DNA of 64,000 nucleotides from Leuctra nigra (Eukaryota > Arthropoda > Insecta > Plecoptera > Leuctridae). The notes beneath the pieces are model-generated. The model saw only the letters and a program-made list of their open reading frames with translations, made no database searches and was not told where the DNA came from. Position 1 is the stretch's first letter, and each line of letters begins with the position of its first letter. The position numbers and the translations under genes are program-made. The stretch spans positions 46,277,411-46,341,410 of the forward strand of contig OW203762.1 in assembly GCA_934045905.1 (NCBI GenBank), in the 5' to 3' direction. Below are positions 1 to 10,673 of this stretch, one piece after another.

Positions 1-430
1 TCCTATTGTGTTTCGAGTGCAAAGTTAATTTTGTTTATTTAAATAGTTCGGTATATCAAAGGTCTCTTAACAACATCATTTAATCACTGGATAATTATTT
101 GCTACATACTGGTCTGAAGGTAGGTTGCTCCGAAAAACAATTTTTTCATAACCTTAAAATGAGTAGGTAGTGGGCAGGTACCTACTTCGCAGTGGATATT
201 CGTACTTAGCCTTAGGTACCTACTTACCTAGTACTACCTATTCTATGAAATAATTCTTTAAAGCCTGATAGTAAATGAAACAGGGCGATTAAGTTGAATA
301 GGATTTCTCTGAAATGTCCTGGCCGGTAGCCTACCTAGGTATTTTACTTCCTGTACCTATCTTTATAAGCAGGTTGGACGGTTGTAACCACATCAAGTCC
401 CTGTGATTTATTTGATATCATTCGTTTTCA
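1..430. other. Upstream flank, probable 5' UTR intron of the polymerase iota gene
   Basis: No coding sequence is visible. The stretch ends in a good splice acceptor (pyrimidine-rich, TTCGTTTTCAG, AG at 430-431) nine bases before the polymerase start codon, so at least part of it is probably an intron in the 5' untranslated region. Around 175-360 there are several TAGGTACCTA-type short palindromes of the kind scattered through the window. Confidence 0.45.
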
Positions 431-440
431 GGAAGAAGAC

Positions 441-2195
441 ATGGATAATTGGAACTTACCAGAATCGTTTAATTCTACTTACAAACATGATCGAACAATT
501 GTGCACATAGACATTGACTGCTTCTATGCTCAGGTAGAAATGTTAAAGAACCCAGAATTACATAAACAACCTTTGGGTATACAGCAGAAAAATATTGTTG
601 TCACTAGCAACTATGTTGCTCGGGAGTCAGGTGTCCAGAAATGTATGTTGGTGTCAGACGCTTTAAAACTGTGCCCTAAGCTCGTCCTTGTTTCTGGTGA
701 AGACTTGTATGATTACAGACAAACATCTGGCAAAATAACAGCCCTTTTGCAGTCATTTAATCCTCAAGTAGAAAAACTAGGTTTAGATGAAAACTTTATT
801 GATGTGACACAGTTAGTAAATGAACGATTAGAAGGAACTTGCGTTGGTGATGCCACTATTGTAAAAGGACATGTCTATGATGAAAAACAAGAAATTTGTG
901 TATGTGGTTGTCATGCAAAACTATGTGTTGGCTCGCATATAGCCAGTGAAATGAGAGCCAAACTTTTTAATGATCTAAACATCACATCGTGTGCAGGGAT
1001 TGGATGTAACAAGCTACTAGCAAAACTAGTTGGCTCAACCCACAAACCCAATCAGCAAACAACCATCTTTCCGTCAGGGGTTGCCTCGCTGCTTAATAAT
1101 TTAGGATCTGTTAGAAAACTTACTGGAATTGGACATTGCATGCAAAATCTACTTCAATCTGTCAGTATATCAACAATTCAAGATTTGCAAAATTCTACAT
1201 TAGAGAACCTCCAGGAGCTAGTAGGCCCTGATACTGCCATTCGTTTGAAGAAACTTAGTTTTGGCATTGATGATTCTCTAGTGAAACCAAGCGGTAAACC
1301 GCAGACCATTGGATTAGAAGACGGGTTTCAGAAGATTGGCTTGGAGACTGAAGTACGGGAAAAATTTGTGGTTTTGCTGCAAAGACTTGCAAAACTTTTA
1401 GCTGAAGATGGACGCATACCTGGCTCAGTCAAGATTACTGTGCGACAATATGACAGCATTGCAAAACATAGTCACAGAGAAAGCCGCCAATGCAACATTT
1501 CTCCATCTCTCTTTAGCCCTAGCTCCAGTGGACAGATGATGCCATCTGCACAAGAGAAGATTATTTCTGCCATTATGCAATTATTTCTCAAGATAGTTAA
1601 CATCCGCAAACCATTTCACTTGACACTTCTTGGAGTTGCATTCACTAAGTTCCAAGAGCGAAACACAGGTCGTAGTTCCATTGCTTCATTCCTTCAAAAA
1701 GACTTGAGTGTTCAATCTGTAACAGACTTGAAAAATACTCCATCTGATTTGAGAGAAGGGACCCCTAAGTCTATCTTTACAATCAGAGCCTCAGGTTCCC
1801 GTTTTAGTACAGACAAGTCTGGTTCTGAATCAGAAGTGGAGCCATCCCCGAAAAAAACTCGGAAGCATTTGTTGGTAAATGCTCGTAAGAGACTTGCAGA
1901 TGAAATGGACCAAGATTCTCCAAGTAAACTTCGAGTGTCCGATTTACGGCTTTCATCACCGGGACAGTCAAGAGAAAGGACGTGCACTGTTATGGATCCC
2001 AGTAAATCAACACGAAGGACTGACAATCATTTGGAGTGTCCAGCTGATGTAAATGAGACTGTGTTTAGAGAATTGCCACAAGAAGTACAAGAGGAACTGC
2101 TTGAAGAATGGAAGAAAAAGACTAAAGACGCTGATAAAGCAACTTGTGGAAAGCAAGGCACTCTCTTGAAGTATTTAGTTCAGAAAAAAAAATGA
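441..2195 (+). CDS. POLI: DNA polymerase iota (Y-family translesion polymerase)
   Basis: A 584-residue uninterrupted reading frame with the complete Y-family core. The product would be a nuclear translesion polymerase that inserts nucleotides opposite damaged bases. Catalytic metal ligands are visible: D24 in HIDIDCFYAQ, and D116-E117 in LGLDENF; LDEN rather than SDE is typical of the iota branch. The block CAGIGCNKLLAKLVG (about residues 190-204) is the conserved helix-hairpin lead-in, followed by the little-finger domain to about 410. The tail is hydrophilic and ends in a ubiquitin-binding-motif-like helix around residues 538-557 (VFRELPQEVQEELLEEW, with the Leu-Pro pair), as family members have. 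It is shorter than vertebrate iota (about 700 or more) through a shorter linker. The start at 441 is chosen because a splice acceptor ends at 431 and the alignment offset to the family is constant. The coding region has no introns, which is unusual against vertebrate orthologs. An AATAAA follows the stop. Confidence 0.93.
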   Translation: MDNWNLPESFNSTYKHDRTIVHIDIDCFYAQVEMLKNPELHKQPLGIQQKNIVVTSNYVARESGVQKCMLVSDALKLCPKLVLVSGEDLYDYRQTSGKITALLQSFNPQVEKLGLDENFIDVTQLVNERLEGTCVGDATIVKGHVYDEKQEICVCGCHAKLCVGSHIASEMRAKLFNDLNITSCAGIGCNKLLAKLVGSTHKPNQQTTIFPSGVASLLNNLGSVRKLTGIGHCMQNLLQSVSISTIQDLQNSTLENLQELVGPDTAIRLKKLSFGIDDSLVKPSGKPQTIGLEDGFQKIGLETEVREKFVVLLQRLAKLLAEDGRIPGSVKITVRQYDSIAKHSHRESRQCNISPSLFSPSSSGQMMPSAQEKIISAIMQLFLKIVNIRKPFHLTLLGVAFTKFQERNTGRSSIASFLQKDLSVQSVTDLKNTPSDLREGTPKSIFTIRASGSRFSTDKSGSESEVEPSPKKTRKHLLVNARKRLADEMDQDSPSKLRVSDLRLSSPGQSRERTCTVMDPSKSTRRTDNHLECPADVNETVFRELPQEVQEELLEEWKKKTKDADKATCGKQGTLLKYLVQKKK

Positions 2196-2204
2196 TTTAA
2201 TTGA

Positions 2205-2210
2205 AATAAA
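2205..2210 (+). promoter_or_regulatory. Candidate polyadenylation signal of the polymerase iota gene
   Basis: AATAAA ten bases after the stop codon, followed by a GT-rich stretch (GCGTTGTGTG). It is the first canonical signal downstream, so the 3' UTR may be very short. Confidence 0.55.
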
Positions 2211-2693
2211 GCGTTGTGTGCTTGCAATATGTTTATCTATTTTTGAGTAAAGAAGGAGTTCGGGAATTGTGACCACCTAAATGTTCGTTAACAGCTCGAC
2301 ATGCCGACCTTGAAAGATGAACATGGTTTATCTCTATTACTTACTTTAAGGATAATTAATTGCCTGTAACTTGACAACAGAAAATTGTTTAAATGACCTT
2401 GGATACTAAGAGCTACATATAACGGATGTGGGCTCGGGAGTAACCCTCTAGATATGAACTCCGGAGGCCTGGGTTTTATTGCCCAAGCTTATGAGGTGGA
2501 TATTTTGTTTTCTTTTTCTTTTGTCCCTTAGCCAACAGTCAAAGTATTTATAGGTAAATTAGAAATCTCGGAGCATCTAGATTCACATTCCTCCAAAGCA
2601 CATGCCGTCCTATAGACATACTTCTAACATCAGAAAAAGCCATTAAGGAAAATTAAAATAATACTTAAATTTTCAGCAAATTAATTGGTTTAA

Positions 2694-3317
2694 GGTGGCT
2701 GTATATATCACGTGACTTTTTAACCAAAAAGCTACACATTTTCAGTTGGAAGGGTTCAGTTCAGCAAATACTTATCACTCATCAGATAAGTTAGGACACA
2801 TCAGTTGGAACTAATCTACGCAGAAAAGAACTGCGAAAATAACATATTAGATGATTTTACTTCCTTGCACCTAAATATTCTCAAATCAAGACCTGAAGTT
2901 GAAGGAAATTCTACGAGTTGCCAAGAACAGCAAACATTACTCTAATAAAAAGGCATGCGTCACAAACCTGACGCAATGTCAGAATGTATAACATGCGCTC
3001 ATTCTTCGTCTTTCCAGTGAAATGTTAAGATATTAATTATATCCACTATTATGAATGTAATGATTAAACGAACAGCACTTGGTTTTGACAGCTTTCAAAC
3101 GCGTACAGATAAACAAGATTTTTATTTTTTTAATTATTAAACCACTGCAAAAATAAATATTATTGACTGCAAATATTGATAAGATCCAGTATGCAGTGAA
3201 TTTCCGTCATAAATCACCTTGGATTACTCAACATGAACGATGTAAGGTATGTACTCATAGGTAACTATTTCTTTTGATCGGATGTAGAGAAATAAAGTCA
3301 CGTGATATACAGCCACC
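2694..3317. mobile_element. TTAA-flanked MITE with about 24-bp terminal inverted repeats
   Basis: Left end GGTGGCTGTATATATCACG and right end CGTGATATACAGCCACC are inverted copies, and the homology continues into GTGACTTT/AAAGTCAC. TTAA lies directly outside both ends (2690-2693 and 3318-3321), the target type used by piggyBac-like elements. No transposase frame is present, so it is non-autonomous. The TIR start is not the usual piggyBac CCC, so superfamily assignment rests on TTAA alone. Confidence 0.6.
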
Positions 3318-3361
3318 TTAACTTAGCACTTCTTCCACTAGGATTGCCAACCATTGTTTTG

Positions 3362-3662
3362 CAATTCATGCTTTGCACGTGACGTCATCTCATTGTTGCG
3401 CGGCCATTTTGGGGATACATGTCAGAACGGCTGTCAATCTGTTGTTCAGTACTTTTTGATATTATTTATGGTTTACCTGTGTAATTGTAAGCTGCAGAAG
3501 AAGTTCTTATAGGTATAAAACCACTTATTTACAAACTATCTTTGACTATAACCGATAATAATTAGTTTAAATCGAATTGACAGCTATCACCAATATGGCC
3601 GAAAATATACTTTTTTACATTGTTGATGTATAACAAAAGACGCACGTGCAAAGCATGAATAG
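3362..3662. mobile_element. Short inverted-repeat element (MITE-like)
   Basis: ATTCATGCTTTGCACGTG at the left is repeated in inverse orientation at the right (CACGTGCAAAGCATGAAT). The interior is AT-rich and has no reading frame. No target duplication could be settled. The following 3663-4260 holds diverged, partly inverted sequence (GCTAGC and GACGGGTC blocks near 3765 and 4200) with no recognised content. Confidence 0.45.
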
Positions 3663-4619
3663 CTTAGACTAACCAATCCCTCCTTTAGTCTATTGGACCA
3701 CCATGCACATGCACAGCAGCTCGATAGGGCACTGGCCAAACTTTCCCCCGCTTGCAATGGCGCTAGCATCGAGACGGGTCAAAATCAAGGACCATCGAAA
3801 CTACAACGCGCGAAACATTTTTGACAGGCATAAGAAGATGTACTTACTGTTAAGATATATTCATTTTTTACTCTAGTATTATAACATGTTTGAAAGTAAA
3901 AAGATTGCAATTTCTACATCAAAATCCATGTAATAACGAGACGACACCCCCTCAGTTGTTTAATGGTTTCCATTTGCCGTGAGTCTTCAAGAGAGTATTG
4001 GAAACAAAAACAAAATACTGACAGCTGTCATTACACGATCAAAATATTATTATTACACTTCAATATCTAATAATTATCCACTATTTCGGTAAATATCCAA
4101 ATATCAACATAAATTTTTAATTATTATTCTCAATTCTTATGAAAATATGGTCTGTGTAGCAAGAAATCCTTTGATTTAAAAGTGACCTCCCTCGACGCTA
4201 GCGCCAAAAGTGACCGACCCGTCGTCCTATCTTGGCATTGTCCTATAGTAATTACTACAAGTTTCCATCAGAAATCGCTTAAACTCAAATCAAGTTAGGT
4301 ACCTACTAATTTCGTACTAATGAATGCAATGATAGCAATTACGCACCTACTTGATACTATATTATAATATTTTTCTATACAGAAATGTTATAAAATAAAT
4401 CATCAACGCAAAATATATTTCAATATTGTATTTAATTGATTGTATTAAATTGAACCTTACACAAAATCACCTTGCAAAACATTAATAAATAAAATACATT
4501 AATATTTTAATATATTAACTGTGTAATAAATAACGTATTTTGGTGTGCCATACACAAACCCAAATGATGAGTACGAATCACATACCTCGTACCTACCCAC
4601 AGTGGTTTATTTGGGTTGC

Positions 4620-4870
4620 GGCCGCGTCCTCTCACTCTTTTTTCAGGGTGGACGCCGTCCGCCCACTTATTTTTCCATAAGTAAAAATTGGCTTTTACAT
4701 TGTGTAGAAATCGCGTAGAAAGGCACCAAATTTGGTCCTGAAATTCAAAATTTTTGGGACTATGCGCCCCGGACCCGCATTTTTTAGGGCAGCCCTCCCC
4801 CCCCCTCCAAATCCCCCATTGTTTTTGTAAGCAAATATGTTTCGCCTGACATCGCCGATCGTCCGCCCAC
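4620..4870. repeat. Copy of a dispersed GC-rich cassette
   Basis: Contains GCGCCCCGGACCCGCAT preceded by a block resembling GAAATTCAAAATTTTTGGG. Related cassettes occur near 13.8, 44.5, 46.5, 53.7 and 58.35 kb in both orientations. No protein is convincingly encoded. 4260-4620 and 4870-5340 are AT-rich with no recognisable feature. Confidence 0.5.
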
Positions 4871-5339
4871 ATATTATGTTACAAATTAACCACTGCCTAC
4901 CCATCATTCATACACTACATGTATCATTACATGATACAGAACATTATGTTGCTTGTTTACCTATGTGCATTAATTAATAGTAACTGTTATCTACCTAGTA
5001 GGTACCTAGAATTTTAATAACACCACTATAAGTAAATGTGATGGATCCATTTGTAAATTGAAATAAAGTGTTGACATTTATTTTTAAGGAATTATTTTTA
5101 CAGGTACCTAAGCCAGATGATATAAAATTTTATTTTCAATAATTATTATTCACCGAATTCAATAAAATGAAATTATGTCACATACAAGTTCACATCCTAC
5201 ACCTGAATTAAATCACTATGAATTTGATCTAGATCTTTTACTTCTCAGTTAATCTTTTTACCGGAATTTTTACTGGAACAGTGGTGGGGTATTCTTTCTC
5301 CTGACCAATGTTTATTATTGTTCAATATTACCTACTAAG

Positions 5340-5855
5340 AAATCGCTCAGTGTAACTCGTTGATGAGCGAGCACGGATAGCGCAACATCTCCAACCAAAC
5401 ACAATCCACTCAATAAGCGATAACTTAATACATCACTATACATACTTATTTTCATTGCAACATTCCAATTCTCTTAAAATAAAAGAAAATGTGACTTATA
5501 ATGTGTAAAATTTTAGATAATGTTGGTTTTGATAACCTTTCAAAATTTGAACTTAATCAAATCAATCTTAATAAATCATTTTCGATCAATCAGAACCATA
5601 CACATTGTTGAGTTTTAAACTTAAACCAATTTAGGATTTGGCTGAAACTTTGATACATTTGAGACCATGTTGATTTTAATGATTTGGCAAAATTACAAAT
5701 TGATCGGACCCACCAATAGAAAAATTTCAGCTTGATCAAAGAAACGGTGCAACCTGTATGGCGGTATGGACAAAAAAACATACAAATAAAAAACAAAAAA
5801 ACAGAGGTCTGTGCCAAAAGGAGTCTTGCTTCGCTCGCTCAATGAAGTTGCATAT
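5340..5855 (-). repeat. Deleted copy of the ~1-kb Helitron-like repeat family
   Basis: One end resembles the family terminus (CGCTCAGTGTAACTCGTTGATGAGCGAGCAC region near 5345), and the other ends in CTTGCTTCGCTCGCTCAATG near 5825-5845. The interior has lost about half its length compared with the copies at 22.0, 24.6 and 25.6 kb. Non-coding. Confidence 0.55.
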
Positions 5856-6022
5856 AATATTTTTTATCCATTATGATTAATGAATAATGATAAACCTAAT
5901 TATTTCTTAAATCAGAACCCCAATGTTACATTGGAGGGGATCGACATTATTATTAATTTATTATCATTAAACTCAGAGCACCAGAGCACCTAAAGTATTT
6001 AAAAAAATTATGAAACCATCTA

Positions 6023-6924
6023 TTATTTTTTGTTGTATGTGATCGGTGATCCTGTAAAATGTATAATATACTCTGGGTAAAATTCATTATCATAAAATTT
6101 GACAATAACTTTACCATCCTGTTTGTGAGTTGTGTCAAAGCCTGGGGGAGGTAGAGTCATGTTCAAAGATCCTTCAAAGCTCTTTGAAACCAAAACCCGA
6201 ACCAAAAACATTATTTTGATTACTTCATCTTTTGCTCCTTTGAAACCCTTGTCACAATAATGGCTTGCATATGTTGCAATAGGAGAAAATGATATCCCCT
6301 GTCCGAACCTGTTTCCGAGACTGGTGCCATGCATTCTCCAGTTAAAATTATTTTCACATATTGAATTAGCATTGCAACCTTTAGTTCCGTGGAATTGCTC
6401 TGTTTCTTTAACAGCTTGAACTCCATATTGGTTCTGCAATTCTTCTTTCTTTAAAACAAATGAACACATAAGAAAAGGATTCTCTACTCTCTCAATCTTT
6501 ATGACATTCATATGTTTTTGAGCTGTGCGTTGAAATGTGTTTTGAACTTTTATATATTCCCCATCTCCTCTATTTAATGAAACTCTGTTGTATGAACTTC
6601 TACCCACTGGCACGTTCCCAAGGTTCCAGTTGTGGGTATGAGGATGTCTTAAAATGGCACTAGCTAGAGGTCGTGTGGGAGCCGGTGTTGGAGTCGGCAA
6701 CCTGTTTGAGTCATAAGTCTGTGGATATGCTCGTGGACTGTTATACCGTAACGTACTAGCAGGTGTCGTATAACTGTAATTGCTTTTAACGGTGTAACTT
6801 GTTGGAGCAGGGGCTGGTGGAAACCGTGCACTCTCTGATGTTGGTGTGCTGGTTTCATTGCGGCTGAAAAGACCTCCCATATTCTGATTTGGATTTTGGA
6901 CTTGATTGTAGATGAAAAACACAT
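6023..6924 (-). CDS. PARP-type ADP-ribosyltransferase, terminal exon (catalytic domain)
   Basis: The 3' coding exon of a minus-strand gene. A splice acceptor (GATTTTCAG read on the minus strand, AG at 6926-6925) puts the exon start at 6924, and the frame continues to a stop at 6023. The exon-encoded 299 residues (numbered from the GTG at 6922) begin with about 100 Pro/Ser/Thr-rich residues. The PARP fold follows: IERVENPF (143-150), FHGT (177-180), FGQGISF (206-212) and YPEYIIHF (282-289). The pattern NFNWRMHGT before FGQG resembles the PARP12/TIPARP-like mono-ADP-ribosyltransferases. By eye alignment the catalytic triad His is H178, but the Tyr of the GxYF motif is Ser211 and the third position is Val272, so activity is uncertain. 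Upstream exons (towards higher coordinates) were not identified, so the N-terminus is missing here. Confidence 0.85.
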
Positions 6925-7460
6925 CTGAAAATCACAACATAGGTAGTGTAATTTTGTATTATTTTATTTTATACCAAAGTGTGAAGCTATACAATGATTA
7001 AGCGGAATATTTCAATTTGATATTTTTACAACTTCAACAAAATTGCATTTTTTGTTCACTAACCAGGGCCTTACTACACCATTATGAATTCTATATATTT
7101 TCCAGAATGGGTTGTTAGAACTAGTAATTACTTGTAATCTATATAAAAATTTCTCCACATTAGTCAGTTACAACATAAGAAACCTGAATGATCTTAATCT
7201 GGGCCCTGGCAAGGACCCCAAGTCTTGAAATCGGCGTTTTGAAAACGTTCACGGTTTCTTTGTTGAAAACTAAAAAAAAGAATGAACAACGGAGCCTTAA
7301 ACTTCAATTTTTTCACGTTTTATACAATGAAAGCGTAAACGGGTTCAAATTGCCGATTTCAAGACTTGGACTTCAGGAAGAGTTTTGAGAGAAAAGTCAA
7401 GGGATATTCATATTCATAGCATTCACATTTAAAATATAAATCAAATAAAAATATTGGGTA
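6925..7460. other. Flank/intron upstream of the PARP terminal exon, with a small foldback
   Basis: Probably an intron of the PARP gene. Around 7217-7370 CCAAGTCTTGAAATCGGC is repeated in inverse orientation, giving a foldback of about 150 bp. The 66-codon open frame across it is a by-product of the foldback. Confidence 0.4.
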
Positions 7461-7467
7461 TAGTACA

Positions 7468-8003
7468 GGGGCCAGATTCACAAAAAGTATTATCTCCAAA
7501 TATGTACTATCTTTGGTACTACATATTATCTTTCATTTAACCCAACGGCTGGTGTGTTGGATACCTCGGTTCTCGTTAGATCACCGAGGTTAAGCAACAT
7601 TGAGCGCGGTCAGCGATTGGATGGGTGACCATTCAACTCTGCCTTGCCAGGTTGCTGCCGTTGGGCCAGAGAGACTGGGGTGTTTGGGGGTTAGTGTGAC
7701 GACCTCCCTCCACCTGTTATCAGTCTCTCGACGGCGCGGGTTGTGGAGGCTCGTGCTGTGAATGTTACACCGTCCTTCGGAAGGGACGTTAAGCCGTTGG
7801 TCCCCTTGGTATCTTTCGTCAGGAGTAGGCTACATGCCGGTACCGGGTTTCCTCTCCTCCCTTCTCTATATTACATTCTCACTAGTGGAGCCTCGGTTCT
7901 GTTGAGAATATAGACTTAATAATAATAATAATAATGGTGTTTTTGGTATTAAATCAAAAGATAATACGTATTAGCAGATAATACCTTTCGTGAATCCACC
8001 CCC
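7468..8003. mobile_element. MITE with ~27-bp inverted ends, split by a SINE
   Basis: GGGGCCAGATTCAC...AGTATTATCT at the left and AGATAATACC...GTGAATCCACCCC at the right are inverted copies. A 5S-derived SINE (7542-7935) lies between them, so the MITE was the target of the later SINE insertion. The target duplication of the MITE itself is unclear. Confidence 0.55.
7542..7935 (+). mobile_element. 5S-rRNA-derived SINE (SINE3-type)
   Basis: The first ~125 bases align by eye with insect 5S rRNA: TTCTCGTTAGATCACCGAGG, TTAAGCAAC and GGTCAGCGATTGGATGGGTG keep the order and spacing of the 5S internal control region (A box, intermediate element, C box) that recruits TFIIIA/Pol III. After the 5S-like head (to ~7667) comes an unrelated body containing GAAGGGACGTTAAGCCGTTG and TACCGGGTTTCC, then a TTAATAATAATAATAAT tail. 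Head, body and simple tail are what define a SINE rather than a functional 5S gene. Not protein coding. Confidence 0.8.
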
Positions 8004-8379
8004 AGTAGTGTAAAAACTAAAAAGTGTTGCTTATTTCTCCCAATCTCCTAATTTGTAGTCATAGGTACCTACTACTTCACATAACTTGACATCTTGACTA
8101 AAATTCACTTTAGAACTTGGCAGTGTTTCTCAACCGGTGAGGAATTTCCACTCTGGAGGGAATATTATGGTTTAATTTTAAAAATTTTAAATTGTTATTT
8201 TCAAATGTCAGATGTTATCTTTTTTTTTTTAATAATTGCTGTAGTGTAAAAAGTACAAAAATAATTTTTTAAGATATTCTTATAATATGAGATAATACTC
8301 ACAAAAATCAAATCAAATTTAAAAATCCAATCGATAAATATTATTGTTCTAAACGAATAACAATAAAATAGTCTTAAAA

Positions 8380-8910
8380 CATTGGAAGTACATTGGAAGC
8401 AATGATCATGACAACAGGATTTTCATCCCAAGATACAAGACTACCACCGGCCGTCATTCGTTTCTTGGAAGAACCATCATCTGTGGAACAAACTTCCTTA
8501 ACAGTCTATGCTGCAATTTCCTGTTGACATTAAGTCTTTCAACAAAATTCTCATCGATTCTCCTAAATTATAGCTTTGTAAACTCATTGCACCAGCCACT
8601 GGAACATGTAGTATGTGAAGTATTCTTATTTCTGTGCTGTACAGTGAGTTCGGGCAGGACCTTTCAGCGCCTGAGGGCAAATGTCTAAATACAACTGCCA
8701 ATAAAATGTTGTATACACTTCAAAAATGTGGATTTTCTTTGCTCCTCTATTGTTAAAGAGAGAGGTGGAGGTAGTGCCAGAAAAATACCAAAAATTATCA
8801 TGTAAAATAGGAATTCCAAGCAGAAATAAGTTTTTTCGCTGCTGCATGTTCCGTGTGTGAAACGTACTGTAGGTACTCCTAAGCTGTGAAATAAATAAAT
8901 AAAATAAAAA
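8380..8910 (+). pseudogene. Degraded 3' end of a LINE (reverse transcriptase C-terminus remnant)
   Basis: A frame around 8425-8600 reads like the tail of a non-LTR retrotransposon ORF (RIFIPRYKTTTGRHSFLG, then a hydrophobic/Asn-rich stretch), a region that in many LINEs reads R-I-P-x-x-R-T-T. The stretch ends in a GTGAAATAAATAAATAAAAT simple tail near 8886, as LINE 3' ends do. No catalytic domain survives. The call rests on a short motif and the tail. Confidence 0.4.
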
Positions 8911-10370
8911 TGCACTTTAGAAAAAAAAAGAAAGTGCCATAAGAGTACCGTGGTGATGCTCGCTACGCTTGCTTAATAATTAATCTGACCAATGGTGAAA
9001 GGGGGAATGTTGCAAAAATGTTGAGTAACTATGCCTACCTACACGTCCACGACATTACCTACCTAAGGTTTTGTTGGACGATTACAACAGAATATATTTT
9101 AAGTGGGTCAACGGAGTAGATTAAAACCCCTGCTCTGCTATAATGGATTTGTTTAGAATTTTGAAAGATAATAAAGGTAGTAGGTAGGTACCTAATTTTG
9201 TGGAATGTAGTTGAAACTCAATACAAGTTTTTTTTATACTTGATACGTTGTGAACAAAGATGAAAACATGGAAAGTGAAAAGGGCAGATAATATGTATAT
9301 CTGTTTTGATGGTAGCTTACCTATATCAAATGTCTTATCATCATGCCATCATGTGAATGTATATTAATTTAATGTATTGATTTAATATGTATTTAATTTA
9401 ATGCACAGTATTGATTTAATGTCTCTCCCAGTCATTAATCAATATAATTATTATGAAATATTAATTAAATATTTACCATACTTACATAATTAAGTCATGT
9501 TAAAACTTAACCCCTAGCATGCTCAGAACACATAATGATTATTAAATACTGAACAGACATATTATCGAGGCACAATATCAGCTAAGTTAGTTGGTGAATC
9601 CCCAATGAGCAAATCAATGAGGTGACTATTGCAACAGATAAGCCAAGACAACAGGTTTCAGACTGACCTTGGATTCACATTTTATTTTCACATCTTAATG
9701 ATGACCATCGAGATTCTTCCAATGAAAACATCTATTTTACTTAACTTCTCTTCACCATTTACTTCTGATAAAGTTTGCATGCAAAATAATAATCAATAAT
9801 AATATATTAAAAATCAGAGTTAAAATTTCATAGGTTAAAATCAAGTTAAATATTCCCACAAAAATCGATCAGCGGTGTTGCCATTTTACTCCACGTCCGC
9901 CCCTCTTCCCCACCCGACGCGTCGCCGTCAAGTCGAGCTCCAACGAACATTCCATTTCCAACCATTTCCCGTTCCTTTTGCATTTCAAACGTTACTATTT
10001 CCACTCTCTGTGTGAAGAACTATTGACCGCTGGCGCTGACTTTATACCAATATTCGCTGTGGATGAAAATATTGTAGTTTCGGTAGTTCGTATTTTACAG
10101 GTACAGTGTTTATAAGAAATATTGGAAATAGAGAAGGCTGTAGAATCCAGATTCCTGTTTCCGCTCAATGTCCACTTCATCCATTGAAAAATGGCGTCTA
10201 TGGTGGCCCAACAGTGCGCACCAACAGTAATATGCTTACACAATTTCCTGATATCTCTTTATTTTACAAATATTTTTGATATATTCTGTGGGTAGTCCTA
10301 ACATACATTGCACGCAACTATTTTTATCGCAGTATAAATACACTCATCACTTCATTAGGTAAACCAATGT
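8911..10370. other. Intergenic stretch without recognisable gene
   Basis: Near 8925-8975 is a short end-fragment of the ~1-kb repeat family (AGTGCCATAAGAGTACCGTGG, then GCTCGCTACGC). 9880-9975 is locally GC-richer with several CpGs (CCCGACGCGTCGCCG) in an AT-rich setting, and could be an old promoter or first exon of the minus-strand PARP gene, but nothing proves this. The remainder is AT-rich and featureless. Confidence 0.3.
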
Positions 10371-10374
10371 CTCA

Positions 10375-10660
10375 AAATTTACTAGGTAGGTAGGTACCTA
10401 GTACCTAGGTTAACTCCTACCTACCTCCTACCTTAGTGGTAGTAGGTACCTACCTACCTAGGTCCTAATCCTAGGTAGTTACCGAGCAGGTGTAGCCAGC
10501 TAGTAGGATTCAGCTCCTACTTAGCACTGTGCATTATCATTTGCGACAGGTGGAGTTGATCCCTGTGTTAGCCTAGGTAGGTACCTACTAGGTACTACCT
10601 GGCTAGGTACCTAGTACTATCCTCCTACCTACCGAGACTGGCGGAAATCAACTCTGCTTT
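10375..10660. repeat. TAGGTACCTAC palindromic low-complexity tract
   Basis: Dense, irregular copies of the self-complementary GTAGGTACCTAC motif and its parts. Shorter tracts of the same word are scattered through the window (for example near 190-250, 52820-52860 and 52970-52990). Confidence 0.7.
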
Positions 10661-10673
10661 GATGCCGACTAGG

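Noticed and set aside
1688..1715. PIP-box or Rev1-interacting motif in polymerase iota (RSSIASFLQKD)
   Set aside because: Only loosely fits either consensus (single Phe); not claimed.
4507..4907. 121- and 70-codon minus-strand frames over a GC-rich segment
   Set aside because: They overlap a dispersed GC-rich cassette in two frames and resemble no protein family.
7542..7667. Functional 5S rRNA gene
   Set aside because: Diverged in stems, single copy here, and followed by a SINE body and AAT tail instead of a T-run terminator.
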